Below, piece by piece: positions 39,459 to 51,041 of a stretch of 57,247 bases of DNA. The notes beneath the pieces are model-generated. The model saw nothing but the letters and a program-made list of their open reading frames with translations. It searched no databases and was not told where the DNA came from. Where the stretch lies: assembly GCA_021773095.1 (NCBI GenBank), contig JAJFKR010000022.1, positions 1 to 57,247 on the forward strand. The letters run 5' to 3'. The position numbers and the translations under genes were made by a program. This DNA is from Woeseiaceae bacterium (GTDB lineage Bacteria > Pseudomonadota > Gammaproteobacteria > Steroidobacterales > Woeseiaceae). The stretch's first letter is position 1; every line of letters starts with the position of its first letter.

Positions 39459-40055
39459 TCAGCGCTTCTTTTTACTCAGTGCTTTGCAATGTTTATATCT
39501 AAAACAACCGGTTACGTGATCATTCACCATCCCGGTCGCTTGCATATGCGCGTAGATTATCGTGCTGCCGACGAACTTGAAGCCACGCTTCTTCAGGTCT
39601 TTCGACAGTGCATCAGACTCCGCCGAGGTGGCAGGAATGTCACCATCCTGCGTAAATTTTGATTGAATCGGCTTGCCACCGACAAAGCCCCAAATGTAGT
39701 CGCAGAACGTACCGGATTCCTTTTGCAGCTTTAGAAATGCTTTTGCATTAGTGACCGCAGAATTTACTTTCAGTCGATTTCTGACAATCGATGGATCGCC
39801 CAGCAACTTTTCAATGCGCTTGTCTGTAAAGCGCGCGACTTTTACGGGATCGAACTCCGCAAAGGCCTTGCGGTAGCCATCACGCTTGTTGAGGATTGTC
39901 GACCAGCTCAGACCCGCCTGCGCCCCCTCAAGAATAAGAAACTCGAATTGCACCCGATCGTCCCATACCGGAACACCCCACTCGGTATCGTGGTACTCGA
40001 TATAGTTCAGGCCAACACCTTCGGCCCACTTACAACGTGTAACAGCTTTTGCCAC
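39459..40055 (-). CDS. tag: DNA-3-methyladenine glycosylase I
   Basis: Tag excises 3-methyladenine from alkylated DNA. The 198-residue protein has YIEYHDTEWGVPVWDD near the N-terminus, FLILEGAQAGLSWSTIL, and the FVGSTIIYAHMQATGMVNDH block with late His and Cys (HVTGCFRYKHC). With an early Cys these bind the structural zinc seen in E. coli Tag. Length is near the usual 187. The gene stands alone; the next operon upstream ends with a strong terminator. Confidence 0.95.
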   Translation of the reverse strand: MAKAVTRCKWAEGVGLNYIEYHDTEWGVPVWDDRVQFEFLILEGAQAGLSWSTILNKRDGYRKAFAEFDPVKVARFTDKRIEKLLGDPSIVRNRLKVNSAVTNAKAFLKLQKESGTFCDYIWGFVGGKPIQSKFTQDGDIPATSAESDALSKDLKKRGFKFVGSTIIYAHMQATGMVNDHVTGCFRYKHCKALSKKKR

Positions 40056-40137
40056 TGCTCTTTCTTCCTGTTATTCGGTATCTCAATGTATCAGGACAAA
40101 GAGTGAAACTCAGCACCTGTTCTTATGCAAAGCACAC

Positions 40138-40164
40138 ACAAAAGCCCGCGCAAATGCGCGGGCT
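40138..40164 (-). terminator. intrinsic terminator after HvfA-like gene
   Basis: The stem AGCCCGCGC / GCGCGGGCT (40143-40164, four-base loop) is followed on the minus strand by TTTTGTG. It lies about 30 bases after the stop of the HvfA-like gene. Confidence 0.85.
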
Positions 40165-40194
40165 CTCTTTTACTTCCAGCCAGGTGTGGCGTTC

Positions 40195-40596
40195 TTAGAT
40201 AGAACCGCCGCAAGAACCTTCACCACAGCTACCTTCTGCTTCTTCTTTCTTGTCGCCGCCGCAAGAACCTTCGCCGCAACTTCCTTCTGCTTCGCCTTTC
40301 TTATCGCCGCCACAAGAACCTTCACCGCAGCTTCCTTCGCCTTCCTTGTCGTGACCTTCGCCTTCTTTGTCACCGCCACAAGAACCTTCACCGCAGCTAC
40401 CCTCACCTTCTTTCTCGCCTTTGTCGCCGCCACAAGAGCCTTCGCCCTCGCCCAGCATGTAACCGACACTCAGGGTAGACAGCTCAAACGGACTGTCGAT
40501 CGACTCTGCGTTGACTGCACCGCTGATAGCGAACGTTCCGGCCAATGCTGCTCCTACAGCTAACGCTACAGGCTTCATTACTTTTTTCTCTGACAT
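40195..40596 (-). CDS. hvfA: HvfA-like cysteine-rich RiPP metallophore precursor
   Basis: 133 residues. A signal-like leader (VALAVGAALAGTFAISGAVNA) precedes SPFELSTLSVGYML, the conserved pre-repeat segment of HvfA proteins. A core follows with nine Cys, each in an EGSCG context, mostly as paired EGSCGEGSCGG units spaced by Lys/Asp/Glu. HvfA family members have EGKCG repeats whose cysteines are turned into oxazolone-thioamide groups by an MNIO enzyme (DUF692) to bind copper. Here Ser replaces Lys in every repeat. No DUF692 or DUF2063 gene is beside it. It is the third gene of an ECF sigma/DUF3379 operon. Confidence 0.82.
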   Translation of the reverse strand: MSEKKVMKPVALAVGAALAGTFAISGAVNAESIDSPFELSTLSVGYMLGEGEGSCGGDKGEKEGEGSCGEGSCGGDKEGEGHDKEGEGSCGEGSCGGDKKGEAEGSCGEGSCGGDKKEEAEGSCGEGSCGGSI

Positions 40597-40658
40597 TTTC
40601 TTTCTCTCCTACGGGGTTTTGCCCAAGACCGGGCGCTCGTTTTTCAGACGACAGAGGC

Positions 40659-41384
40659 TCAAATGCCCCACGTCACTGAATCCAAAATATTTTGCTTGAT
40701 AAGCTCAAGCTGCTCTTCGCGATCGCCGATAATGGCAATGCTGCCATCGCCGACCGGCAAAATTACACCCTGAATGCCAGTGCCATCCAGGTCTCTCGCA
40801 GTCCGAATTTTTTCATCGGGCATCAACAAGATGGTCACAGGACCGTTCTCTCCCTGCAGCACAAGGTGTGGAACAGTCTTACCGTTGATAATGCAGGACT
40901 GTGCATAGGTGATCAGACCGGCGTCATGGTTCATAACGGCCACATCTCCCGGAACCGTTCGCTCGAGACGGCTATCCGATACCGGTGTATTGCTCACTCG
41001 CATCGCCATCGGCTCATGGTCAAGATGTGCCAGCACCTGCTCTGCCAGGTTTTCGGATAATGTGTCCATGTCCGCCGTCCGTATGCCGACAAACGCGGCC
41101 AGCAGCACCGTTGCTGCGAGCGCCAACCAGGCCGGCCTGGACAGGGCGCGACGAGCGGCCAGTGGCACAACGTTGTCGGTATCGATTTCCGGCAATTCGG
41201 GCATCGTCAATTCAGGCACACCAATCTGCATCGCCGTTGCAATTCTGTCGTTTAGAGCCAGAATCTCTGCGCTGTAGGCCTGACACGAGGCGCAGTTATC
41301 CAGATGTCCCGATTCGTCCTCGAATCCGGGATCTGCTGTCAGCGCCTCGTTGTAGTCATTACAGTTCATAATTTTGCTCATCAT
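40659..41384 (-). CDS. DUF3379 anti-sigma-like membrane protein
   Basis: 241 residues (start at the first of two ATGs, one codon apart from the second). The N-terminus has a zinc-anti-sigma-like HLDNCASCQAYSAEI motif (about 26-41). One membrane helix (about 86-101, AWLALAATVLLAAFVG) and a periplasmic domain of about 140 residues follow. This is the DUF3379 family, typically paired with an ECF sigma factor. It overlaps no gene but starts 3 bases after the sigma stop. It probably holds the sigma factor until an envelope signal arrives. Confidence 0.85.
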   Translation of the reverse strand: MMSKIMNCNDYNEALTADPGFEDESGHLDNCASCQAYSAEILALNDRIATAMQIGVPELTMPELPEIDTDNVVPLAARRALSRPAWLALAATVLLAAFVGIRTADMDTLSENLAEQVLAHLDHEPMAMRVSNTPVSDSRLERTVPGDVAVMNHDAGLITYAQSCIINGKTVPHLVLQGENGPVTILLMPDEKIRTARDLDGTGIQGVILPVGDGSIAIIGDREEQLELIKQNILDSVTWGI

Positions 41385-41387
41385 GGC

Positions 41388-41903
41388 TCATGAGAGTTCC
41401 TCACTCGCCGCTTCATCCTTCAGCTTTAATCGGGCCCGGTGCAGGCGCGTTAATACCGCACCCTGTTTGAGCCCCATCAGCTCTGCAATCTCGTTCGTGC
41501 TGTAGCCCATCAGGACCTGCAGAACCAACGGTTCGCGATAATCATCGTCGAGCCCGTAAATCGCCTCTCTGAGGTCGTTGAGCTCGTCATTCGGTGCCTC
41601 AGCTATTAGTGCCGACTGAGACGCCGTCAAATTGTCGATATCGACGGTTTCCAGACGACGGCGCTCAAAGTAACGAGCGTTTTCCCGTCGTACGATCGTC
41701 AGCAACCATTGTTTCGCCGCTGCGTCGTCCCGTAGCGCATCCAGGGATTTCCAGGCCCTTAACAGAGCCTCCTGAACGACTTCTTCCGCTATCGACTTGT
41801 CCCGACAGAGCCAGGCGGCGTAGCGGTACATATCCATGTAAAAAACCGCTACGATCCGATCAAACCTTTGTCGCCTGTCGTGCGTAGCATCACTATTGTT
41901 CAT
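41388..41903 (-). CDS. ECF RNA polymerase sigma factor
   Basis: 171 residues. Region 2 is DMYRYAAWLCRDKSIAEEVV followed by QEALLRAWKSL. Region 4 is LDDDYREPLVLQVLMGYS followed by TNEIAELMGLKQGAVLTRLHRARLKLK. It leads the operon with the DUF3379 protein and the HvfA-like precursor, so these two are its likely regulator and target. The trigger may be metal or oxidant stress (inference from the product). Confidence 0.93.
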   Translation of the reverse strand: MNNSDATHDRRQRFDRIVAVFYMDMYRYAAWLCRDKSIAEEVVQEALLRAWKSLDALRDDAAAKQWLLTIVRRENARYFERRRLETVDIDNLTASQSALIAEAPNDELNDLREAIYGLDDDYREPLVLQVLMGYSTNEIAELMGLKQGAVLTRLHRARLKLKDEAASEELS

Positions 41904-42044
41904 ACCAGATGACCCGTACCCTTCGGCTTTTATTACGGCGACCGCCCAAAACAGCTATAAACTGTGAATCAGGTGTGGAAACCGCTGCTAAATATAGGGA
42001 AAATAAGAAATTCCCGGTATTATTCTCAATCCGCTTTCATGTGA

Positions 42045-43912
<1,868 letters not shown>

Positions 43913-43921
43913 GCGCCTGCC

Positions 43922-45268
43922 TTAGCGCATCGTAACGACCTCTTCCGCATTCGTCGGATGAATGGCGACCGTATCATCGAAGTCTTTTTTCGTAGCACCC
44001 ATACGCATCGCGACCGCAAATCCCTGCATCATCTCGTCGGCACCGTCACCAAATACGTGACAACCGATAACCCGCTCATCGTCACCGGCCGTGATTAGCT
44101 TCATGACTGAGCGCTGCTTGTCCTTACCCAGCGCATAGAACATCGGTGTAAAACCAGACGTATAGACCTTCACGTCGTCCCCATATTCTTCGCGCGCCTG
44201 ATCTTCGGTCATGCCAACGGTGCCAATCGTCGGATGGCTGAACACTACGGTGGGTATTAATCGATACTCAAGATGGCGACCTTCCATGCCACCGTAAAGG
44301 CGATCGGCCAGACGCCTGCCGGCCGCGATGGCAACCGGCGTCAATGCCGCACGACCGGTCACATCACCCAGCGCGTGAATATTCTCGACGTTGGTGGCCT
44401 GCAGATCGTCGGTCGGCACGAAACCACGGTTATCGGTTTCGATGCCCGCCTTGTCGAGGTCCAGCATCGCGGTATTCGGCGCTCGCCCAATGGCCCAGAG
44501 GAGAACGTCAACCGGGCCAAATTCCCGACCGTCTTCGGCCGTGAGCACCAGGCCATCATCCGTTCTTCGGACCGATGCCGGAATAACGCCGGTGTCGAGT
44601 GCGATACCACCTTTTTGCATGGCGTCCATGAGCTCTCTGGCGAGCATTGTGTCGAAGTCGCGCAGTACGCCATCCTTACGCACAACGATCTGCGTCTCGC
44701 TACCAAGGCCCGAAAAAATACCCGCAAGCTCAACCGCGATATAGCCGCTACCTGCGATCAGAACGCGCCTGGGCTGCTCCTCCAGCTCAAAGAACCCATC
44801 CGATGTAATACCAAGTTCTGCTCCGGGGATGTTGGGTGTTAGTGGCTGGCCACCGGTTGCAACGACGATGTGCCTGGCCTGGAACTCCTTATCGCCAACC
44901 GCAACGGTATTCGCATCAATAAAGCGTGCGACGCCTTCAATGTACGTTACGCCGCGTTTATCCAGGTTAGTATTGTAGATGTCATTTAGGCGCAGAACGT
45001 ATGCATCACGGTGCGCTTTTAAAGCGCTCCAGTCCTGTCCCGCGACGCTGAGGTCATAACCATAATCTGCTGCGTGGTGCAGCAGATGTGAATAGTGCGA
45101 CGCATACCACATGACCTTTTTTGGTACGCAACCAACATTTACGCAAGTGCCGCCTAACGGCCCGCATTCAACGACGGCCGCATTGATACCGTACTCGGCC
45201 GCCCGCTGTGCATGAGCAAGCCCGCCACTGCCGCCACCTATAACGAGTAAATCAAATTTATTCGACAC
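43922..45268 (-). CDS. gor: glutathione-disulfide reductase
   Basis: The 448-residue flavoenzyme recycles GSSG with NADPH. FAD-binding [17 protein letters not shown] is near the N-terminus. The redox disulfide [13 protein letters not shown] (about 39-51) follows, then the NADPH loop [27 protein letters not shown], and the C-terminal catalytic [11 protein letters not shown]. This His-Pro-Thr ending and the C-V-N-V-G-C motif are typical of glutathione rather than dihydrolipoamide or mercuric reductases. It is monocistronic and divergent from prlC. Confidence 0.95.
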   Translation of the reverse strand: MSNKFDLLVIGGGSGGLAHAQRAAEYGINAAVVECGPLGGTCVNVGCVPKKVMWYASHYSHLLHHAADYGYDLSVAGQDWSALKAHRDAYVLRLNDIYNTNLDKRGVTYIEGVARFIDANTVAVGDKEFQARHIVVATGGQPLTPNIPGAELGITSDGFFELEEQPRRVLIAGSGYIAVELAGIFSGLGSETQIVVRKDGVLRDFDTMLARELMDAMQKGGIALDTGVIPASVRRTDDGLVLTAEDGREFGPVDVLLWAIGRAPNTAMLDLDKAGIETDNRGFVPTDDLQATNVENIHALGDVTGRAALTPVAIAAGRRLADRLYGGMEGRHLEYRLIPTVVFSHPTIGTVGMTEDQAREEYGDDVKVYTSGFTPMFYALGKDKQRSVMKLITAGDDERVIGCHVFGDGADEMMQGFAVAMRMGATKKDFDDTVAIHPTNAEEVVTMR

Positions 45269-45360
45269 CTTATTCTCCTGAATTTTCCTGGCGTATACAT
45301 CGGTCAGCGCCAGTAACGCTGTGTTAATATGCGGCGCTTGAAAAGGAGTTCAAGCGCTCT

Positions 45361-47382
45361 ATGTCCAACCCCTTGCTCGACATATCATCGCTGCCCCGGT
45401 TTGACGAAATCAAGCCGGACCATGTGTTGCCAGCTGTCGAGCAGCTCATAGCCAGTAACCGCGAACAACTCGATACTCTGCTTGCGGAAAACCCAAATCC
45501 TGATTTCGAGTCCCTCGTCGTACCGATCGAGCTGATGGAGCACAAACTCGGCCGTGTCTGGTCACCCGTGACTCATCTGCAAAGTGTACTCGGATCACAG
45601 GATTGGCGGGAAGCCTTCAAACAGGCCCTGCCCTTACTGACCGAGCACGGCACCGATATATCACAGAACGTACATCTGCAACGTGCTTATGCAGGCGTCG
45701 GCGCGTCACTCGCGGCGAACGCATGCGAATCTCAACGCAGCGCTGTCGATCACGCACTGCGCGATTTCCATCTTGCTGGCGTCGACCTTCCCGAGACTGA
45801 CAAGGGTCGTTTCAAAGAAATCATGCAGGAGCTTGCCGCGATTCAGGCAGATTTTGAGCACAGGGTACAGGACGCTTCGGACGCCTGGTCAATGCATGTT
45901 CTGGACGCCGAAGAGCTCGTCGGTATCCCGCAACAAACCCTGGACCGGGCCGTTGACGAGGCCGGGCAGAAGCAACTCGATGGCTGGCTGCTGCTGCTCA
46001 ACTATCCGACCTATGACGCAGTCATGAAACATGCGCACAACCGAGCGTTGAGGGAAAAGCTGTATCGCGCCTGGTCAACGCGCGGCTCCGACCAGGGCGA
46101 TAGTCCGGAGTGGGACAACAGCGACAACATCGAAAAGATCCTCGCGTTGCGCCATGAGCTGGCAAATCTCGTCGGCTTCGCCAACTACGCCGAATATTCG
46201 CTGGCAACAAAAATGGCCAACTCCACCGAAGAGGTACTTGAGTTTCTGCACGAGCTCGCCGCCCGTTCTCGTGATGCGGCTGAACGGGAATTATCCGACC
46301 TGCAGGAATTCGCCGGAACAGACCTGGCAGCCTGGGACATCGCGTTCTGGCTTGAAAAGTACAAGCAGGCCAAGTACTCCGTTTCCAATGAGGAATTGCG
46401 TCAGTATTTCCCCGCAAAAACGGTGATCAGCGGCCTGTTCGCGCTTGCAGCAAAACTGTATGGCGTCAATCTGGAGCAGGTGAGCGATGTTGCGGTCTGG
46501 CATAAAGACGCTCGCTATTTCTCCGTCAGGAATTCCGAGGGCCAAACAGTCGGCGGGTTTTATACGGATATCTACGCGCGTAATGGCAAACGCAGCGGCG
46601 CCTGGATCGATGAATGCGTTTGCCGGAAAAAGCTTAACGGCAACACTACGTTGCCTGTCGGTTACCTGGTTTGTAATTTTCCGCCGTTGGATGACGCAGG
46701 GCTTTCTCTACTGACGCACGACGATGTCGTAACGCTATTTCACGAATTCGGTCACATGCTGCACCACTTGTTGACGCGCATCGACATACCCAGCGTTGCG
46801 GGTATTAATGGCGTGCCCTGGGACGCCGTCGAGCTGCCGAGTCAGTTCATGGAAAACTTCGCCTGGAATTACGCGGTTTTGAACGAATGCTCTTCGCACC
46901 TGGAGACCGGTGACCCTCTGCCTCGAGAGATGTTCGACAAGCTTGAACAAAGCCGTACTGCGGGGGCCGGGCTCGCTATGCTGCGCCAACTTGAGCTGGG
47001 AATGTTCGATTTCCGCCTGCATGCTGAATACCAGCCTGATAGCCCGGTAAGCGCACTGCAAATGCTTGCCGACGTACGAAAGGAAGTTTCACTGCTCGAA
47101 CACCCCGGTTACAACCGGCTACCGCACGCGTTTTCTCATATTTTTGCGGGCGGTTATGCTGCGGGGTATTACAGTTATAAATGGGCCGAAGTGCTGGCTG
47201 CTGATGCGTTCTCGGCGTTCGAAGAGGTGGGTATTTTTGACCTCGAAACGGCACAGCGTTTTCGGCACGAGATTCTAGAGATCGGAGGCAGTCGAGACAT
47301 TATGGATGCCTACATCGCTTTTCGCGGCCGCAAACCAACTATCGATGCACTACTACGTCAGGACGGAATTCAATCGAAGTGA
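45361..47382 (+). CDS. prlC: oligopeptidase A (M3 zinc metallopeptidase)
   Basis: PrlC degrades short peptides such as cleaved signal peptides. The 673 residues match the M3A family: a long helical N-domain and the zinc site HEFGHMLHHLL (His461, Glu462, His465). The third ligand Glu lies about 30 residues later (PSQFMENFAWN). The C-terminal block GGYAAGYYSYKWAEVLAADAF closes the substrate channel. It overlaps xthA by four bases. Confidence 0.96.
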   Translation: MSNPLLDISSLPRFDEIKPDHVLPAVEQLIASNREQLDTLLAENPNPDFESLVVPIELMEHKLGRVWSPVTHLQSVLGSQDWREAFKQALPLLTEHGTDISQNVHLQRAYAGVGASLAANACESQRSAVDHALRDFHLAGVDLPETDKGRFKEIMQELAAIQADFEHRVQDASDAWSMHVLDAEELVGIPQQTLDRAVDEAGQKQLDGWLLLLNYPTYDAVMKHAHNRALREKLYRAWSTRGSDQGDSPEWDNSDNIEKILALRHELANLVGFANYAEYSLATKMANSTEEVLEFLHELAARSRDAAERELSDLQEFAGTDLAAWDIAFWLEKYKQAKYSVSNEELRQYFPAKTVISGLFALAAKLYGVNLEQVSDVAVWHKDARYFSVRNSEGQTVGGFYTDIYARNGKRSGAWIDECVCRKKLNGNTTLPVGYLVCNFPPLDDAGLSLLTHDDVVTLFHEFGHMLHHLLTRIDIPSVAGINGVPWDAVELPSQFMENFAWNYAVLNECSSHLETGDPLPREMFDKLEQSRTAGAGLAMLRQLELGMFDFRLHAEYQPDSPVSALQMLADVRKEVSLLEHPGYNRLPHAFSHIFAGGYAAGYYSYKWAEVLAADAFSAFEEVGIFDLETAQRFRHEILEIGGSRDIMDAYIAFRGRKPTIDALLRQDGIQSK

Positions 47383-48146
47383 AAATTGCGACCTGGAACG
47401 TCAACTCTATGAATGTACGTCAGCAGCATGTCATTGAGTGGCTGCAGGCCCACGAACCCGACGTGCTGGTATTGCAGGAAATCAAGCAACTAACCGAAAA
47501 ATTTCCAGGCGATGATTTAAAAGCCATTGGCTATCACTCAATTGCCAGCGGTCAAAAAACCTACAACGGTGTTGCGGTAATCAGCAAGATGCCCGCGATC
47601 GAACCGGTCACCGATTTTCCGGACCTCGATGACCCACAACGGCGTATTCTTGCGAGTACTATCGATGATGTGCGCGTCATTGATCTTTACATTCCGAACG
47701 GCTCGGAAGTTGGCTCGGACAAGTATGAATACAAGCTCGGTTGGCTGGCGTCCTTGCGGCGCTTCCTTGAGAACGAAATGCAAGTCCACGAAAAGCTTGT
47801 CGTGCTCGGCGATTTCAATATCGCGCCTGCGGATGAGGATGTTCACAATCCCGAGAAATGGGGCGAGGCCATTCTATGCAGTCCGGCAGAGCGAAAGGCC
47901 CTTGGTGACCTCATTGACCTCGGCCTGACCGATGTTTTCCGCAAGTTCGAACACCCGGAGAAAACGTTCAGCTGGTGGGACTATCGGGCCGCGGGTTTTC
48001 GTCGCAATGCCGGCCTGAGGATCGACCTGATTCTGACCAGCGACGCAATGACGAAACAGTGCACCTCATGCTACATCGACAAGGAGCCCCGCGCCTGGGA
48101 GCGGCCTTCCGACCACGCTCCCGTTGTCGCAGAATTTGATGTCTGA
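47379..48146 (+). CDS. xthA: exodeoxyribonuclease III family AP endonuclease
   Basis: 255 residues of the exonuclease III/AP endonuclease family that repairs abasic sites. Family motifs are KIATWNVNSMNVRQQHV, LQEIKQ, YNGVAVIS, LGDFNIAPADEDVHNP, RKFEHPEKTFSWWDYR and RIDLILTSD, with SDHAPVV at the end. These contain the metal-binding Asn/Glu/Asp and the catalytic His. The start GTG lies in the last codons of prlC, so translation is coupled. Confidence 0.96.
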   Translation: MKIATWNVNSMNVRQQHVIEWLQAHEPDVLVLQEIKQLTEKFPGDDLKAIGYHSIASGQKTYNGVAVISKMPAIEPVTDFPDLDDPQRRILASTIDDVRVIDLYIPNGSEVGSDKYEYKLGWLASLRRFLENEMQVHEKLVVLGDFNIAPADEDVHNPEKWGEAILCSPAERKALGDLIDLGLTDVFRKFEHPEKTFSWWDYRAAGFRRNAGLRIDLILTSDAMTKQCTSCYIDKEPRAWERPSDHAPVVAEFDV

Positions 48147-48235
48147 GCCGGCCAGACCGGATATTACATATTCTGCAGAATCGACCTGTGGGACGAGTAA
48201 CCGCAGTGTATGATGCAAGAAAAAAGCGGGGAACA

Positions 48236-49273
48236 ATGTCTCAGGACCGACGTAACGATTACGACGTAACCAACACCGTTCAGGTTAGTAGCCCCACCTC
48301 GGTACGCAACGCTGTGCACGAACTGTTCTCCGAGACTTTTCCCGGCATGTCGTACGACAAACTGTGGCTCGCATTTTACGACTTCGAGCGCTTGTTCACC
48401 GGGCGCTATCCCGGCTATGCCGGATGCGACACGACTTACCACGACATGCAGCACACGCTGGATATGACATTGGCTGTCGCCCGCCTGATTGTTAGCTACG
48501 AGCGAAGTGTTGAACCGCCCGATCGCCTGGGTGCCAGCCGCGCGCAGATGGCCATCGTGACCGCGCTGTTCCATGACGCCGGTTACATTCGCCACGAAGT
48601 TCGTGATAAAGACTTTTCGAACGGCGCTGAATTTACGCTCTACCATGTGTCACGCAGCGCCGATTTTCTGCGCCGCTACTTGCCGGAGCTTGGGATGTCC
48701 AGGCACGTCGGCGTGAGCAGCATGATTGTTCACTTCACCGGCTACGAACTGGATCTCGACAACATTGAGCTCGATGATCCTCGCGACATCATCTGTGGAC
48801 ACCTGATCGGTACAGCCGATTTGATCGCACAAATGGCCGATCGATGTTATCTCGAAAAGTGTCGTGACCGACTGTACAAGGAATTCGTTGTCGGCGGTAT
48901 CGCCATCGAAAACGCGAAGCCTGGCGAGTACATGGTTCGTTACAAATCCGGGACAGACCTGCTGAAGAAGACGCCGTCTTTTTATCAGCAAGTCACACGA
49001 GATCGTCTGAACACGAAATTCAATCGCGCCTACCGTTACGCAGAAGTCTTATACGGTGGAGAAAACCCGTACATCGACGCGATCAGGAACAACATTACAC
49101 ATCTCGTTCGAGTTCTTGAAAAGAGCGACTGGTCTTTACTGCGTCGTGAGCCAGCGTACTTCCTCGGTATTGCGAACGCCGTTCAGGATATCGAGAAGCT
49201 GGTCGCGACACAGCTCGCCTCGTTAACGGGTATCGGCATCAAAAATGAAGGCCCGTTGCTGATGCCCAGCTGA
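48236..49273 (+). CDS. HD-domain phosphohydrolase
   Basis: About 345 residues from MSQDRRND; a 16-codon extension upstream is unlikely. It has YHDMQHTLDMTLAVARL and, about 45 residues on, TALFHDAGYIRHE with the HD metal pair, then IVHFTGYELD. This arrangement recalls class I cyclic-nucleotide phosphodiesterases as well as other HD hydrolases. The C-terminal third is helical without a known domain. Substrate unknown; not next to a signalling gene. Confidence 0.82.
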   Translation: MSQDRRNDYDVTNTVQVSSPTSVRNAVHELFSETFPGMSYDKLWLAFYDFERLFTGRYPGYAGCDTTYHDMQHTLDMTLAVARLIVSYERSVEPPDRLGASRAQMAIVTALFHDAGYIRHEVRDKDFSNGAEFTLYHVSRSADFLRRYLPELGMSRHVGVSSMIVHFTGYELDLDNIELDDPRDIICGHLIGTADLIAQMADRCYLEKCRDRLYKEFVVGGIAIENAKPGEYMVRYKSGTDLLKKTPSFYQQVTRDRLNTKFNRAYRYAEVLYGGENPYIDAIRNNITHLVRVLEKSDWSLLRREPAYFLGIANAVQDIEKLVATQLASLTGIGIKNEGPLLMPS

Positions 49274-49307
49274 CGGTACCCGCTTCGGCAGGTATCCGGG
49301 CCGGGAC

Positions 49308-49862
49308 TCAGTCACGCCCCTGCTCCTCTCGCCATAATCTCAAAGCATAGTACTCCGACCTCGTCAGTCTCCGGTTCGCATAAAAAGCGGCAAGTGCTGC
49401 CGCGACTACAGCATAGACCCCGTCGGCAATCGTCAATACCTCATCGAAAAAAACCGGCCACGTCATGCTGGTCACAGCACGCAACACGTCAATTACTCCT
49501 GTACCGAATCCTTCCGCTGTCACCGATGCGGCAACGACGACATTTGCGATCAACGCACCGGCGACCGCCTGTGCTGCGGCGATTGTTGGAAAGCGCCAGT
49601 CCGTACCACGGCCCGCCAGTCGAATGCTGTGCCCAAGCAGAAATCCCAGCACGACGGTGAACCAGGGAAAGATGCGGTTGCTTAACTCGGACAACAGGAT
49701 CCAGAACACACAGAAGATTATTATCACGATGCATCCGGCGATGATTGCATTTCGGATTGATTGCGCGCCGATCAGACGCCTCACGTCGCCGGACAGCACA
49801 TCATTCGCCTGGCCGCTGCCGTGTTTCTTGTGTAGTCGCAGCGGGCTTTGTGCGTCATTCAT
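49308..49862 (-). CDS. small multi-pass membrane protein, unknown
   Basis: 184 residues from MNDAQSPL, with three or four hydrophobic segments (about 45-63, 70-85, 105-125 and 148-165). It has no family I can name. The reading frame continues 50 codons upstream into the DUF1304 gene; that part is atypical and a start at MNDAQ is more plausible. It is the last gene of a short leftward run of small membrane proteins. Confidence 0.6.
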   Translation of the reverse strand: MNDAQSPLRLHKKHGSGQANDVLSGDVRRLIGAQSIRNAIIAGCIVIIIFCVFWILLSELSNRIFPWFTVVLGFLLGHSIRLAGRGTDWRFPTIAAAQAVAGALIANVVVAASVTAEGFGTGVIDVLRAVTSMTWPVFFDEVLTIADGVYAVVAAALAAFYANRRLTRSEYYALRLWREEQGRD

Positions 49863-49888
49863 AGGGGGAATAATAGCGTGAATGGCGC

Positions 49889-50260
49889 TCAGGCATCCCG
49901 TCGCCGTGTGAGTAAAACCAACGCGAGCGCCAGCAGCGCAGGAGCACCCTGAACAAAAAGAATGGATGCCTTCGCGGTTACAGCGCCGAAGATGCCTGCT
50001 ACCAGCACGCACGTCAGGAAGAAGACCTGGATGGAAAGGGCGTCGTCTTTTCGAAACAGACTCCAGATTAGCCCGGCGGCGAGAAAGCCGTTATACAAAC
50101 CCTGATTAGCTGCAATCGCCTTGGACTGCTCGGCAAATTCCGGCGTCAACCCAAAGAATTTGATACCTGTCGGTGTAGTCCACAAGAACATTTCGAGCGC
50201 CAGAAATAACAAGTGCTCGAATGCGACGAACACGACGAGCGCTATTGCGACTTTTTTCAT
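49889..50260 (-). CDS. DUF1304 membrane protein
   Basis: About 123 residues. Four hydrophobic segments and the conserved blocks AFEHLLFLALEMFLW, then ANQGLYNGFLAAGLIW mark the DUF1304 family of small inner-membrane proteins of unknown role. Start set at MKKVAIALV, shortly after the stop of the next gene upstream. The two genes either side are also membrane proteins on the same strand. Confidence 0.82.
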   Translation of the reverse strand: MKKVAIALVVFVAFEHLLFLALEMFLWTTPTGIKFFGLTPEFAEQSKAIAANQGLYNGFLAAGLIWSLFRKDDALSIQVFFLTCVLVAGIFGAVTAKASILFVQGAPALLALALVLLTRRRDA

Positions 50261-50268
50261 GAGATCGT

Positions 50269-50958
50269 TCACTCCAAATACAACGGTACCAGCAACATTG
50301 TATCCATGATGCCATGCGCGACGATATTTACCCACAGGTTTCGTTTTAGGCGCAGGTATGCATACGCCAGTACGAAGCCCATACAACCCGTCTGTACGAT
50401 TCCGGTAATTCCCCAGTCGTAATGGATTAGGGCAAAGACTACGGTGCTTATACCGATCGCAATTCGCCAGCCGAGCTGGCTGCCGTTAAACGCCTCGGCA
50501 CAGCGCGTCATCAAATAGCCACGAAAAAGCACCTCCTCACCAAACGAGGACACGACGTAGACTCCGGCAAGGGACAACAACAACATTCCCAGGTCACCCT
50601 TTAAGTAGTCGTAACTCTGCAAATCGGCGCCTTCCGGAATTCCAACGATGTTCGCCATAACCACCGCACCGATCGCAAACGCGGCTGCCGCGAGAACAAG
50701 AACTATCAACGCCTGCCGAATGGTTACGCCGACGGTACGCCAACCTTCAAAAGTGAAACTCACACCGAGGTGAGACCAGTTGGTGCCTTGCACTCGAAGT
50801 ATGACGTATACGGTTACGAGCATAACAACGTACGCAACCCAGATTACGGCCTGACGCGCGATCGGGTTGTCTCCGACCCACGCGTCACTAAATAAAATAA
50901 CCAGCCCGACAGGTAGAAACACAAGAATCAGCTCACCCGCTCTTCTTCCATTGCCCAT
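50269..50958 (-). CDS. CPBP-family intramembrane metalloprotease (Abi-like)
   Basis: The 229-residue protein has about six membrane helices, the motif SSFGEEVLFRGYLMTR (EExxxR, about 136-151), then LIHYDWGI and a late NIVAHGIMDT. These are the three Glu/Arg/His motifs of the CPBP (CAAX protease and bacteriocin-processing) family. Members process prenylated proteins, bacteriocins or membrane regulators; the target here is unknown. Start at MGNGRR because a GGAG lies 7 bases upstream. Confidence 0.88.
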   Translation of the reverse strand: MGNGRRAGELILVFLPVGLVILFSDAWVGDNPIARQAVIWVAYVVMLVTVYVILRVQGTNWSHLGVSFTFEGWRTVGVTIRQALIVLVLAAAAFAIGAVVMANIVGIPEGADLQSYDYLKGDLGMLLLSLAGVYVVSSFGEEVLFRGYLMTRCAEAFNGSQLGWRIAIGISTVVFALIHYDWGITGIVQTGCMGFVLAYAYLRLKRNLWVNIVAHGIMDTMLLVPLYLE

Positions 50959-51041
50959 ATCCGCACTCCTTATTCCTGTCACACTCATTCTACGCTGTGC
51001 GCCTCTCGACTCCACAGTTGATCTGATTTGAATGGCCAACA

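Noticed and set aside
40170..40469. Lys/Ala/Val-rich 99-codon frame resembling a histone H1 tail, overlapping the HvfA-like gene
   Set aside because: It is an out-of-frame reading of the EGSCG repeats; the repeat DNA makes it periodic. The HvfA frame has the leader, conserved segment and ribosome context.
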